Positions 9,315 through 17,832 of a DNA stretch of 64,000 nt are shown here, in pieces; within the stretch, counting starts at the first letter, position 1; each line of letters begins with the position of its first letter. A program made the translations under genes and the position numbers. The notes under the pieces are model-generated. The model did no database searches and was not told the origin of the DNA. It was given only the letters and a program-made list of their open reading frames with translations. Origin of the DNA: Roseburia sp. CAG:10041_57 (GTDB taxonomy: Bacteria; Bacillota; Clostridia; Lachnospirales; Lachnospiraceae); assembly GCA_001916965.1 (NCBI GenBank), contig MNTL01000049.1:1-64000 (forward strand), in the 5' to 3' direction.

Positions 9315-10148
9315 ATGAGTATCGGTGATAAGATCAAAAAAGGTATTCTCTATGTTCTTTTAATCCTGTTGGGTGCAGCGTGTCTGTTCCCGTTCCTGCT
9401 GATGATCGTAAATGCAACGAGAAGCGGTGTGGAGATCACAAGATCCTTTACCCTGATTCCAAGCAACCATATCAAGGAGAACTGGGAAGTCGTATTCAGT
9501 TACTTTAACCTGTTCAAAGGTATGTGGAACAGCTTACTGGTAGCCGTACCGGCAACTCTCTTCACAGCATATTTTTCAGCACTGACAGCATATGGTCTGG
9601 CGATGTATCAGTTCAAAGGCAACAAATTGATATTTACTACTATTCTGGTATTTATGATGATTCCAGGACAATTGGGGTTGATCGGCTTCTACAATCTGTG
9701 TACGAAGTTACATCTTGTTAATTCCTATATCCCTTTGGTTATTCCGGCAATCGCAGCACCGGGAACCGTATTCTTCCTAAGACAATATGTGTTGTCGGTG
9801 CTCCCTCCCTCATTGATAGAGGCAGCAAGAATTGATGGCGCAGGAGAGTTATATTCTTTCCACAGAATCGTACTTCCTGTTATGTCACCGGGTATCGCAA
9901 CCATGTCCATCATGGCATTCATTGGTAACTGGAATTCCTATCTCACACCAATGATTATCCTGAATAAAAACGATAAATTCACGTTACCTGTTATGATGGC
10001 TACACTGAGAGCTTCTACAGATATTCAGTCCAATCAGGGTGCAATCTATCTGGCAGTTGCAATATCAGTTATTCCAATTCTGATCGTATTCTGCTTCTGC
10101 TCCAAGTATATCATCAGCAGTATTTCTGCTGGAAGTGTGAAAGAGTAA
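9315..10148 (+). CDS. ABC sugar permease (MalG type)
   Basis: Second transmembrane subunit of the second importer, 277 residues, with six predicted spans and the EAA motif IEAARIDGAGELYSF. The C-terminus SSISAGSVKE is typical of MalG-like proteins. It has its own AGGAGG and is followed at once by the GH94 gene, so transport and phosphorolysis are co-transcribed. No ATPase gene lies in the operon. Confidence 0.9.
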   Translation: MSIGDKIKKGILYVLLILLGAACLFPFLLMIVNATRSGVEITRSFTLIPSNHIKENWEVVFSYFNLFKGMWNSLLVAVPATLFTAYFSALTAYGLAMYQFKGNKLIFTTILVFMMIPGQLGLIGFYNLCTKLHLVNSYIPLVIPAIAAPGTVFFLRQYVLSVLPPSLIEAARIDGAGELYSFHRIVLPVMSPGIATMSIMAFIGNWNSYLTPMIILNKNDKFTLPVMMATLRASTDIQSNQGAIYLAVAISVIPILIVFCFCSKYIISSISAGSVKE

Positions 10149-12935
10149 ATGCTTATGAACAAAGGGTATGAGTATATAGATCAATATGGAAGCTTCCGTA
10201 TGGAAGATCCACAGAAATACAGCTATTTGTATTTCCCGATTGCAAATGATGCAGGAATGAAGAGTTCGCTGACACCGGTTCTTGGCGGAGATGCCAAGAC
10301 CGGTCAGAACACATTTCTCTTACAGCCGGTCAGCGCTGAAGAACTGCATAATAATAAGAGTACCAGAAATTTCTGGTGCAGAATAAATGACACAGATGTC
10401 ATTTCACTGACAGGAGCAGGAGCTTCGGATGAAGTCAGAAAATATGAGAAAAAAAACGATGAAGAACAGAAACCGACTACTACATTAGAGGCCGGTTTCA
10501 TGTGGCATAAGATTTATCACGAGCTGCCCATGGAAGGACTTTCCGGCGAGATACTTTCCTTCGTACCATGTACAGATGATACCGTAGAGCTTATGATGGT
10601 GACACTGCATAATAACAGTAAGGAAGCAGTGAAAGTACAGCCTGTGGCAGCGATTCCCATATATGGCAGAAGCGCAGATAATCTGAGAGACCACAGACAT
10701 GTGACCAGTCTTCTGCACCGTATCTACACACTGGAAGAAGGCGTAGCCGTAAATCCTGTACTGACTTTTGATGAAAGAGGTCATAAGAAGAACCGTGTAC
10801 AGTATTATGCACTGGGAGCGGAAGGCGATGGCACCAAGCCTGTCGGCTTTTATCCTGTGGTGGAAGACTTTATAGGAGAAGGAGGCAGCCTGGCAGCGCC
10901 TGGAGCCTTATATGAAGGGCTGACACCGCAAAAGGCAGGAATAGAGATTGATGGATATGAAGCACTGGGCGGTATTGTCTATGCGGATAAGAAGATAGAG
11001 ACGGGAGAAAGTGCTTGCTGGATCATTATGATGGGGATTCAGGAGAGTGATAATGTGGAAGCAGACAGCGTATGGATGACTTCCCTGCAGCAGATATATT
11101 CCAGATATGCGTCATTAAATAACCTCAATCAGGCATATGAACAGACAAAACAGACCTGGCGTGAACGTGTAAAAGCATCTTATCAGTCCGGGAATCATGA
11201 GTTTGACCAGTTCATGAACTGGGTAAGCTTCCAGCCGATTCTTAGAAGAATCTATGGCTGCTCTTTCCTGCCACATCATGATTATGGCAAGGGTGGAAGA
11301 GGCTGGCGTGATCTGTGGCAGGACTGTCTGGCACTGTTGATGATGAACCCTGATGGTGTACGCAGGATGCTCATTGATAATTATGGCGGTGTCCGTGTAG
11401 ATGGAACCAATGCAACGATTATCGGAACGAAGCCGGGAGAATTTATTGCAGATAGAAATCATATTACCCGTGTATGGATGGATCATGGGATGTGGCCGCT
11501 TCTGACGACTGCATTCTATATTGACCAGACAGGAGATCTCTCCATATTACTGGAAAAGGCACCTTATTTCAAGGATGCACAGATCATACGAGGAACAGCT
11601 AAGGATGCTAACTGGAATGAGACACAGGGATGCTGGCAGAGAGATGCACAGGGCGATATTGTGCAGGGCAGCATTCTGGAACATATTCTGGTTCAGCATC
11701 TGACAGCCTTCTATGAAGTGGGTGAACATAACCACATGAGGCTGCGGGATGCCGATTGGAATGATGCACTGGATATGGCAAATGAGTGTGGAGAGAGTGT
11801 TGCCTTTACGGCAGCATATGCAGGCAATCTGAGGACTCTTGCAGAGCTGCTTGCGGCACTGGAACAGCGGATGCATGTACAGGAAGTAGAGCTTCTGGCA
11901 GAGCTGGAACCACTGTGGAAGCAGGCTTCTGCAGTGTATGAGAATATTGCAGCCAAACAGATGAGCCTGAATGAGTATTGTAGAAGCTGTTCGCATCAGG
12001 TAAGTGGAAGACGTAAGAAGGTTGCAATAAAGATAATCGCAGACAAACTGACACACATGTCAGAATGGATCATGAACCATATCAGAGAGACAGAATGGAT
12101 AGAAGACAAGAATCAGGGATGGTTCAACAGCTATTATGATAATCATGCCAGAGCAGTAGAAGGACATTTTGACAGCGGCGTACGCATGATGCTGACAGGA
12201 CAGGTATTTGCCATTATGTCCAGCACTGCACAAGAGGAACAGATCAGACAGATTGTAAAGGCGGCAGATGCCTATTTGTATGATGCAAAAGCAGGTGGAT
12301 ATCGTCTGAATACGGATTTCCATGAGCGTAAGGATGATCTGGGCAGAATGTTTGGCTTTGCCTATGGTCATAAAGAAAATGGAGCTGTGTTCTCCCATAT
12401 GACGACCATGTATGCCAATGCATTGTATCAGAGAGGCTTTGCAAGGGAAGGCTATAAGGCTTTGCATACACTGTATGAACAGGCTGCTAATTTTGAAGTG
12501 AGCAGGATTTATCCTGGAATCCCGGAGTATTTCAATGACAGGGGAAGAGGAATGTATCATTATCTCACAGGAGCAGCCAGCTGGTATATGATGACGGTTG
12601 TAACACAGATGTATGGAGTCCGTGGCAGGCTGGGAGATCTGTGTCTGTCACCAAAGCTTCTGGCAGAGCAGTTTGATGAGGAACACAGGGCGGCAGTCAA
12701 TGTGGAGTTCGCAGGAGTACCGATAGAGGTGGTGTACCACAATGACGGGCTATGTGACTATGGAGCATACAGAATAGATCAGGTAAGGCTGGATGAGGCA
12801 GAGATAGAGATTACACCGGATAGGGAAGTGAGCATTCCAAAGAATAAAGTGACACGGCTGTCACATGACAGGACACACAGAATAGATGTCCGGTTAGTTC
12901 CGATAGAAAGTAGTTCCAATAGAAAGGTAAGGTAG
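10149..12935 (+). CDS. GH94 family glucoside phosphorylase
   Basis: Large cytosolic enzyme (928 residues) of family GH94, which splits beta-glucosidic disaccharides or oligosaccharides with phosphate and yields a sugar 1-phosphate. An N-terminal beta-sandwich is followed by an (alpha/alpha)6 barrel containing GWRDLWQD near residue 400 and the family catalytic motif DADWNDALD; the Asp-Trp-Asn-Asp begins at D536. The length is closer to laminaribiose or cellodextrin phosphorylases than to the ~800-residue cellobiose enzymes, but substrate cannot be assigned. Start codons at 10149 and 10155 are both possible; the first directly follows the permease stop. It lies directly after a complete importer minus ATPase and is followed after 5 bases by a second, GH94-like giant. 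Absence of a signal peptide fits use of imported sugar. Confidence 0.85.
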   Translation: MLMNKGYEYIDQYGSFRMEDPQKYSYLYFPIANDAGMKSSLTPVLGGDAKTGQNTFLLQPVSAEELHNNKSTRNFWCRINDTDVISLTGAGASDEVRKYEKKNDEEQKPTTTLEAGFMWHKIYHELPMEGLSGEILSFVPCTDDTVELMMVTLHNNSKEAVKVQPVAAIPIYGRSADNLRDHRHVTSLLHRIYTLEEGVAVNPVLTFDERGHKKNRVQYYALGAEGDGTKPVGFYPVVEDFIGEGGSLAAPGALYEGLTPQKAGIEIDGYEALGGIVYADKKIETGESACWIIMMGIQESDNVEADSVWMTSLQQIYSRYASLNNLNQAYEQTKQTWRERVKASYQSGNHEFDQFMNWVSFQPILRRIYGCSFLPHHDYGKGGRGWRDLWQDCLALLMMNPDGVRRMLIDNYGGVRVDGTNATIIGTKPGEFIADRNHITRVWMDHGMWPLLTTAFYIDQTGDLSILLEKAPYFKDAQIIRGTAKDANWNETQGCWQRDAQGDIVQGSILEHILVQHLTAFYEVGEHNHMRLRDADWNDALDMANECGESVAFTAAYAGNLRTLAELLAALEQRMHVQEVELLAELEPLWKQASAVYENIAAKQMSLNEYCRSCSHQVSGRRKKVAIKIIADKLTHMSEWIMNHIRETEWIEDKNQGWFNSYYDNHARAVEGHFDSGVRMMLTGQVFAIMSSTAQEEQIRQIVKAADAYLYDAKAGGYRLNTDFHERKDDLGRMFGFAYGHKENGAVFSHMTTMYANALYQRGFAREGYKALHTLYEQAANFEVSRIYPGIPEYFNDRGRGMYHYLTGAASWYMMTVVTQMYGVRGRLGDLCLSPKLLAEQFDEEHRAAVNVEFAGVPIEVVYHNDGLCDYGAYRIDQVRLDEAEIEITPDREVSIPKNKVTRLSHDRTHRIDVRLVPIESSSNRKVR

Positions 12936-12940
12936 AGCAA

Positions 12941-15900
12941 ATGATTGATGCGAAGGGAAGATTCATCATAGATAATTACGGGAGAAAGCCGGCATTTGCC
13001 AGCTTCCTTCCAGGCATCAGCGGTATCAGCGGGATTCCCCTCTGGTGTTATTATGTAAACAGGGGGCAGTGCATCTCCTGCTTTGGATCAGAGGATAAGG
13101 ATCATTCTATTATGGAATTTGTTCCTGCACATCAGGCATATCTGCATACCGGCAGGATGGGGTATCGTACTTTTCTGAAGGTGAATGGTGCGTTCTATGA
13201 AGCTTTTGCCGATACGGACAGACAGCAGACCATGTGTATTGACCAGAATGTGCTTCGCATTGAGGAAAAGGCGCAGGATAAGGGAATTGTGACCAGAGTG
13301 ACCTATTATACGCTTCCCGAAGAGAAGCTGGGGGCACTTGTACGTAAGGTGGAATTGCAGAATATAACTAACCAGCCTGTTGAAGTGGAATACCTGGACG
13401 GCGCTCCTGCAATCGTACCATATGGTGTGAATCAGGACAGCATGAAGAATATGACACAGACTGCCAAGGCATGGATGCAGGTCGAGGATGTCTGTGCGGG
13501 CAGACCGTATTTCAGAGTGCGCGCCAGTATGGCAGATTCCACACAGGTCGTAGAAATCGAAGGGGGCAATTTCAGTATTGCCATTGGGCATGATGGCAGC
13601 AGATTAAGCCCTGTTGTAGACGCAGAAGCGGTATTTGCCTATGATACGGCATATGAACATCCACACATTTTCCTGGAAAAGGGCATAGACGGGGTGCTGT
13701 CTTCCAGACAGATGACGATGAACCGTATTCCCTGCTGCTTCTATGGGGAAAAGGTTGTCATCGAACCGGGAGAGTCCTGTGTCTTTTATGAAATGACAGG
13801 GCAGGTGGCAAGGAAAGAATTACTGGATGAATATTTACAGAAAAAACCGGATGCTGCATATTTTGAGAGCAAGCTTGTAAGAGCAGAGGAATTGACAAGG
13901 CAGATCACGGAGTGCATGGACACCAGAACTGCCAATCCTGCTTTTGATGCTTATTGCAGACAGGATTTCCTTGATAATGTACTCAGAGGCGGCATGCCGA
14001 TTCATCTGGGCGAGAAAGAAATATTCTATGTGTATGCCCGCAAGCATGGAGATATGGAACGTGATTATAATTACTTCCGTCTTTTGCCGGAGTTCTATTC
14101 TCAGGGAAATGGTAATTTCCGCGACATCAATCAGAACAGACGGTGTGATGTTGCCTTTTTCCCACAGGTGGGAGATAAAAATATTCACATGTTCTACGAC
14201 TTCATCCAGTTAGACGGATATAACCCTCTTGGGGTAGAAAAGACCACGTATAGCCTGCCTGAGGAGAGAGTGGGTGAGGCAGCGCAGATACTGGGAATAC
14301 GCGAAGAAGAGGCGAAGCAGCTCACACATCCATATACCCCTGGTATGGTGGCTTCTCTGTTGGAGAGCAGGGGTGATTATGGGGAAAAGGAATTGACGGA
14401 AATGATTGGCAGCATAGTAGATATGTCTGAGAGTCTGGTCACTTCGGATTTCCTGGAGGGCTACTGGTGCGACCACTGGACCTACAATCTGGATCTGATC
14501 GAGAATTATTGCAGCATTTATCCTGAAAGAGAGCATCAGCTTCTCTATGAGGATGCAAGCTATGTATATATGAAGCCGGGAGCAGGCGTATACCCAAGGA
14601 AGCAGCGTTATGTAGAGACAGAGGAAGGCATTCGTCAGTATCATGCTGTATATTCCATAAAATACGGGGAAAGTGAAGAAAAGTTCTTAACTGATACAAA
14701 AGGGCGCATCCTTCATACCACACTGCTGGAGAAGCTGATACTGCTCAATACGTTGAAATTCGCAACCCTTGATCCTTATGGTTGCGGTATTGAGATGGAG
14801 GGTGGAAAGCCTGGCTGGTATGATGCACTGAATGGCTTACCGGGACTGATGGGTTCCTCTATGGCTGAGACCTGTGAGCTTGCCAGAAATCTGGAATATA
14901 CTATAGATATCCTTCGTAAATATCAACAGGGTACAGATATCCTAAGAGAACTGTATGAGTTCATGAAGGCTGCCTATGAGATCATAAATATGCAAAAGGC
15001 AGAGGCAGGGGAAGCTTATTTCCCTGTATGGAACAGAATCAATGATATCAAAGAAGCGTATCGGGACAAGATCTATGCAGGAGTAGAAGGAACTTATGTC
15101 AACTGCACGGCACAGGAACTGCTGACCGTAATGGAAGCCTTTTATAGAATCGTTATGGAGGGAATCGCACATGCAGTCACGTTGGGGGATGGGCTGATTC
15201 CTACGTATTTTACCTATGAAATGACGGAGTATGTCAAAGAGGAAGATGGAATCAGAGCAGTTGCATTCAGACAACATGTACTGCCGCATTTCCTGGAAGG
15301 TCCTGTTCGCTATCTGAAGCTGCGGCTTCCGGCGGAGACTAAAAGAGAGGTATATGAGAAGGTAAGGAGCAGTCAACTATATGATAGTGAATTATCCATG
15401 TATAAGGTTAATGAGCCATTAGCGAAGGAATCCTATGAGCTTGGCAGATGCAGGGCGTTTACACCGGGATGGCTGGAAAATGAGTCTATCTGGCTGCATA
15501 TGGAATACAAGTATCTGCTGGAACTTCTTAAATCAGGTCTGTATCAGCAATATATCGGGGACTTGTACAAGGCAGCGATTCCTTTCCAGGATGAAGAAAG
15601 ATACGGCAGAAGTATTCTTGAGAATTCTTCTTTCCTTGCAAGCAGTGCCAACCCGGATGAGAGCATTCATGGCAGGGGATTCGTAGCAAGACTGAGTGGT
15701 TCTACAGTAGAATTCATGGACATGTGGCAGAGGATGATGTTTGGACATACGCCTTTTAGAGAAGAGGATGACAAACTGGTATTCGCATTGCAGCCTGTGA
15801 TTCCTTCCTATCTGCTGGATCAGGAGAGAAGAGTAGAAGCAGTATTTCTTGGAAAAGTACGTATTGTTTACCATGTGGATGCAGAAGACGCAGATTATAT

Positions 15901-16048
15901 ACCGGAAAATTATGAGGTTGTGCAGTACTGCCTGACAGGAGAAAAAGACAAAGAAATCCATATATATCAGAATCAGATCATGGGAGAAGAAGCAGAAAAT
16001 ATCAGAGCCGGAAAATACACACAGATAGAGGTCTGGATAAAAAAATAG
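12941..16048 (+). CDS. GH94-like large protein, function unknown
   Basis: A 1035-residue cytosolic protein that resembles the N-terminal sandwich plus (alpha/alpha)6 barrel of the GH94/GH36-like phosphorylases but lacks their DWND signature. In the matching area it has GGKPGWYDALNGLPGLMGSS, with D628 in the position of the second Asp of DWND. Another conserved-looking block is RDINQNRRCDVAFFP near residue 390, where the family often places substrate contacts. It is translated 5 bases after the true GH94 gene and ends before a terminator at 16150. It may be a partner phosphorylase, a transglycosylase or a hydrolase acting on longer chains; I could not place it in a characterised subfamily. The call of fold is an inference from motif spacing and length. 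Confidence 0.65.
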   Translation: MIDAKGRFIIDNYGRKPAFASFLPGISGISGIPLWCYYVNRGQCISCFGSEDKDHSIMEFVPAHQAYLHTGRMGYRTFLKVNGAFYEAFADTDRQQTMCIDQNVLRIEEKAQDKGIVTRVTYYTLPEEKLGALVRKVELQNITNQPVEVEYLDGAPAIVPYGVNQDSMKNMTQTAKAWMQVEDVCAGRPYFRVRASMADSTQVVEIEGGNFSIAIGHDGSRLSPVVDAEAVFAYDTAYEHPHIFLEKGIDGVLSSRQMTMNRIPCCFYGEKVVIEPGESCVFYEMTGQVARKELLDEYLQKKPDAAYFESKLVRAEELTRQITECMDTRTANPAFDAYCRQDFLDNVLRGGMPIHLGEKEIFYVYARKHGDMERDYNYFRLLPEFYSQGNGNFRDINQNRRCDVAFFPQVGDKNIHMFYDFIQLDGYNPLGVEKTTYSLPEERVGEAAQILGIREEEAKQLTHPYTPGMVASLLESRGDYGEKELTEMIGSIVDMSESLVTSDFLEGYWCDHWTYNLDLIENYCSIYPEREHQLLYEDASYVYMKPGAGVYPRKQRYVETEEGIRQYHAVYSIKYGESEEKFLTDTKGRILHTTLLEKLILLNTLKFATLDPYGCGIEMEGGKPGWYDALNGLPGLMGSSMAETCELARNLEYTIDILRKYQQGTDILRELYEFMKAAYEIINMQKAEAGEAYFPVWNRINDIKEAYRDKIYAGVEGTYVNCTAQELLTVMEAFYRIVMEGIAHAVTLGDGLIPTYFTYEMTEYVKEEDGIRAVAFRQHVLPHFLEGPVRYLKLRLPAETKREVYEKVRSSQLYDSELSMYKVNEPLAKESYELGRCRAFTPGWLENESIWLHMEYKYLLELLKSGLYQQYIGDLYKAAIPFQDEERYGRSILENSSFLASSANPDESIHGRGFVARLSGSTVEFMDMWQRMMFGHTPFREEDDKLVFALQPVIPSYLLDQERRVEAVFLGKVRIVYHVDAEDADYIPENYEVVQYCLTGEKDKEIHIYQNQIMGEEAENIRAGKYTQIEVWIKK

Positions 16049-16149
16049 GAAAGATTTCAAATGCATATTTCTCTCAAGGAAGGAGAAACACAGGCTGGTT
16101 TCCACATGGAAACAGAAGAGATCATGACCATTATATTATAAGAAAAATC

Positions 16150-16187
16150 ATACGCCAAAGCATGTGTATTCATTTGCTTTGGCGTAT
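16150..16187 (+). terminator. Terminator of the importer-phosphorylase operon
   Basis: ATACGCCAAAGCA (16150-16162) pairs exactly with TGCTTTGGCGTAT (16175-16187) around a 12-base loop; the following sequence is AT-rich (ATATTTATG) but not a clean T run. The 3' arm overlaps the next promoter. Confidence 0.65.
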
Positions 16188-16202
16188 ATATTTATGTATA
16201 CT
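16174..16202 (+). promoter_or_regulatory. Promoter of the binding-protein/two-component operon
   Basis: TTGCTT at 16174-16179 and TATACT at 16197-16202 are separated by 17 bases, followed by a purine-rich leader to the ATG at 16228. The -35 box lies inside the hairpin of the preceding terminator. Confidence 0.5.
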
Positions 16203-16227
16203 ATAGGGGAGAAAGAGGGGGAATACT

Positions 16228-17820
16228 ATGAGAAAAAGAATGGCTTTTGCCTTGATTATAACAATGTTGCTGCTGGGGGGATGCAGCCTGCAAAAAGGTG
16301 AGCAGCAGACCGCATCGCAGACGCAGCAGGAAGACGTTACTACACTTCAATGGTATATCAATTATTCCTGGTTTACGGCGGACTGGGGAGAGAATCTGGT
16401 GTCCAGGACGATTACGGATAAGACGGGAGTAAATATAGATTTCGTTGTGCCAAGCGGTGATGAGAGTGAGATGTTGAATTCGCTCATCAGTGCGGATAGT
16501 CTGCCGGATATTCTGACGATTGGCTGGTGGGAAGATGAAGTGGGAGAAATGATTCAGAAAGGAATGGTCTATCCACTGGATGAGCTGGCACAGGAATATG
16601 ATGCCTGTTTTATGCAGGTCGTAGACCCGGATGTTGCCAGCTGGTATACCTCCAAAGACGGACATATCTATCAGTATCCCAATTCAGCCTATACGCTCAG
16701 TGATTATGAGCAATATGACACCATAGCTTCCAATGAGACTTTTCTGGTAAGAAAGGATATATACGAGGCGATAGGCTCACCGGATATGACAACACCGCAG
16801 GGATTTCATGATGCAGTGGTGAAAGCGGCACAGATGTACCCGGAAGTGAACGGTGAGGAGTTGATTCCCATAGGAGCACATGTATTTACCAAGGAGGGAT
16901 GTGATTCCTTTGATAATTATCTGTTTGATTTTCTGGCGGTGCCATATCTGGATGAACAGGGCAACGCCTATGACAGATATACGGATGAAAGCTTTCTTAC
17001 ATGGTTGAAGACTTATCGGAAATTGCGCGAGGAAGGGTATCTGAAGGATGATATCTTTCTGGATAACAGAACCCAGATGGAGGAAAAGATAGCAAACGGC
17101 AGATATTTCTGCATGCTGTATCAGAGAACGGATATGGCAGATCAGCAGAAGATTCTGTATGCGAAGAATCCGGGGCAGATCTATATTGCCGTGGATGGAC
17201 CAAAGAACCTGTCTGGAGATGATTACAGGCTGCCCGGTTCCGGAATTAACGGATGGACAGTGACGTTTATCAGTAAGAAATGCAAGAACGCTGAGAAAGC
17301 AATTAAGCTGATATCCTATCTCATCAGTGATGAAGGACAGCTGATGACCTGGTATGGTGTGGAAGGAATCACATGGGAATATGATGAGAATGGCAAACCT
17401 AAAATGTATCCTGAGATAGAGCATTTGTTGAATACGGATCGCGTGACCTATGACAGGATATATGGTGCAGATTCCTGTTACTGGATGCTTCAGGATAATG
17501 TAAGGGCTGATGAGTGGGGCAGGGTATTGCCACAGCCTCTTGGACAGCTTCAGGAATGGACATTCCCTTATACGGTATATACAGCACCGTATGATGTGGT
17601 ATTTGATGCACAGGAACAGGAGAATCAGATTTATACGAAGATCAAGAATCTCTGGGGAGTGACCTTGCCTAAATTGCTGCTGGCAGAATCAGATGAGGAA
17701 TTTGACCAGATCATGGAGGACTTCAAAAAGCAGAGAGAGGATATTGGATTTGAACAGGTGCAAAAGGCTTCTACTGTGCAGATACATGATAACATGGAGA
17801 AACTGGGAATAGAACAGTAG
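16228..17820 (+). CDS. Sugar-binding lipoprotein without its own permeases
   Basis: A 530-residue binding lipoprotein with a clear lipobox (LLLGGC, Cys about residue 18) and a Gln/Thr-rich linker. Like the 3101 gene it belongs to the long LplA-like class: residues after about 45 show the WYINYSWFTADWGENLVSR-type opening and an ITDKTGV segment. No permease genes accompany it. Instead a histidine kinase begins 12 bases after its stop. It may deliver sugar to the nearby permeases, or present it to the sensor kinase, as is known for binding proteins coupled to YesM-like sensors; the second is an inference from operon order only. Confidence 0.85.
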   Translation: MRKRMAFALIITMLLLGGCSLQKGEQQTASQTQQEDVTTLQWYINYSWFTADWGENLVSRTITDKTGVNIDFVVPSGDESEMLNSLISADSLPDILTIGWWEDEVGEMIQKGMVYPLDELAQEYDACFMQVVDPDVASWYTSKDGHIYQYPNSAYTLSDYEQYDTIASNETFLVRKDIYEAIGSPDMTTPQGFHDAVVKAAQMYPEVNGEELIPIGAHVFTKEGCDSFDNYLFDFLAVPYLDEQGNAYDRYTDESFLTWLKTYRKLREEGYLKDDIFLDNRTQMEEKIANGRYFCMLYQRTDMADQQKILYAKNPGQIYIAVDGPKNLSGDDYRLPGSGINGWTVTFISKKCKNAEKAIKLISYLISDEGQLMTWYGVEGITWEYDENGKPKMYPEIEHLLNTDRVTYDRIYGADSCYWMLQDNVRADEWGRVLPQPLGQLQEWTFPYTVYTAPYDVVFDAQEQENQIYTKIKNLWGVTLPKLLLAESDEEFDQIMEDFKKQREDIGFEQVQKASTVQIHDNMEKLGIEQ

Positions 17821-17832
17821 GAGGCGGCACAT

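Noticed and set aside
10149..12935. Naming the GH94 enzyme as cellobiose, laminaribiose or sophorooligosaccharide phosphorylase
   Set aside because: Length and motifs do not separate these specificities by eye; only the family is supported.
16061..16141. A 26-residue frame after the GH94-like gene
   Set aside because: Possible AGGAAAG site upstream, but it is very short, has no hydrophobic or conserved feature and lies just before a terminator; not enough to call.
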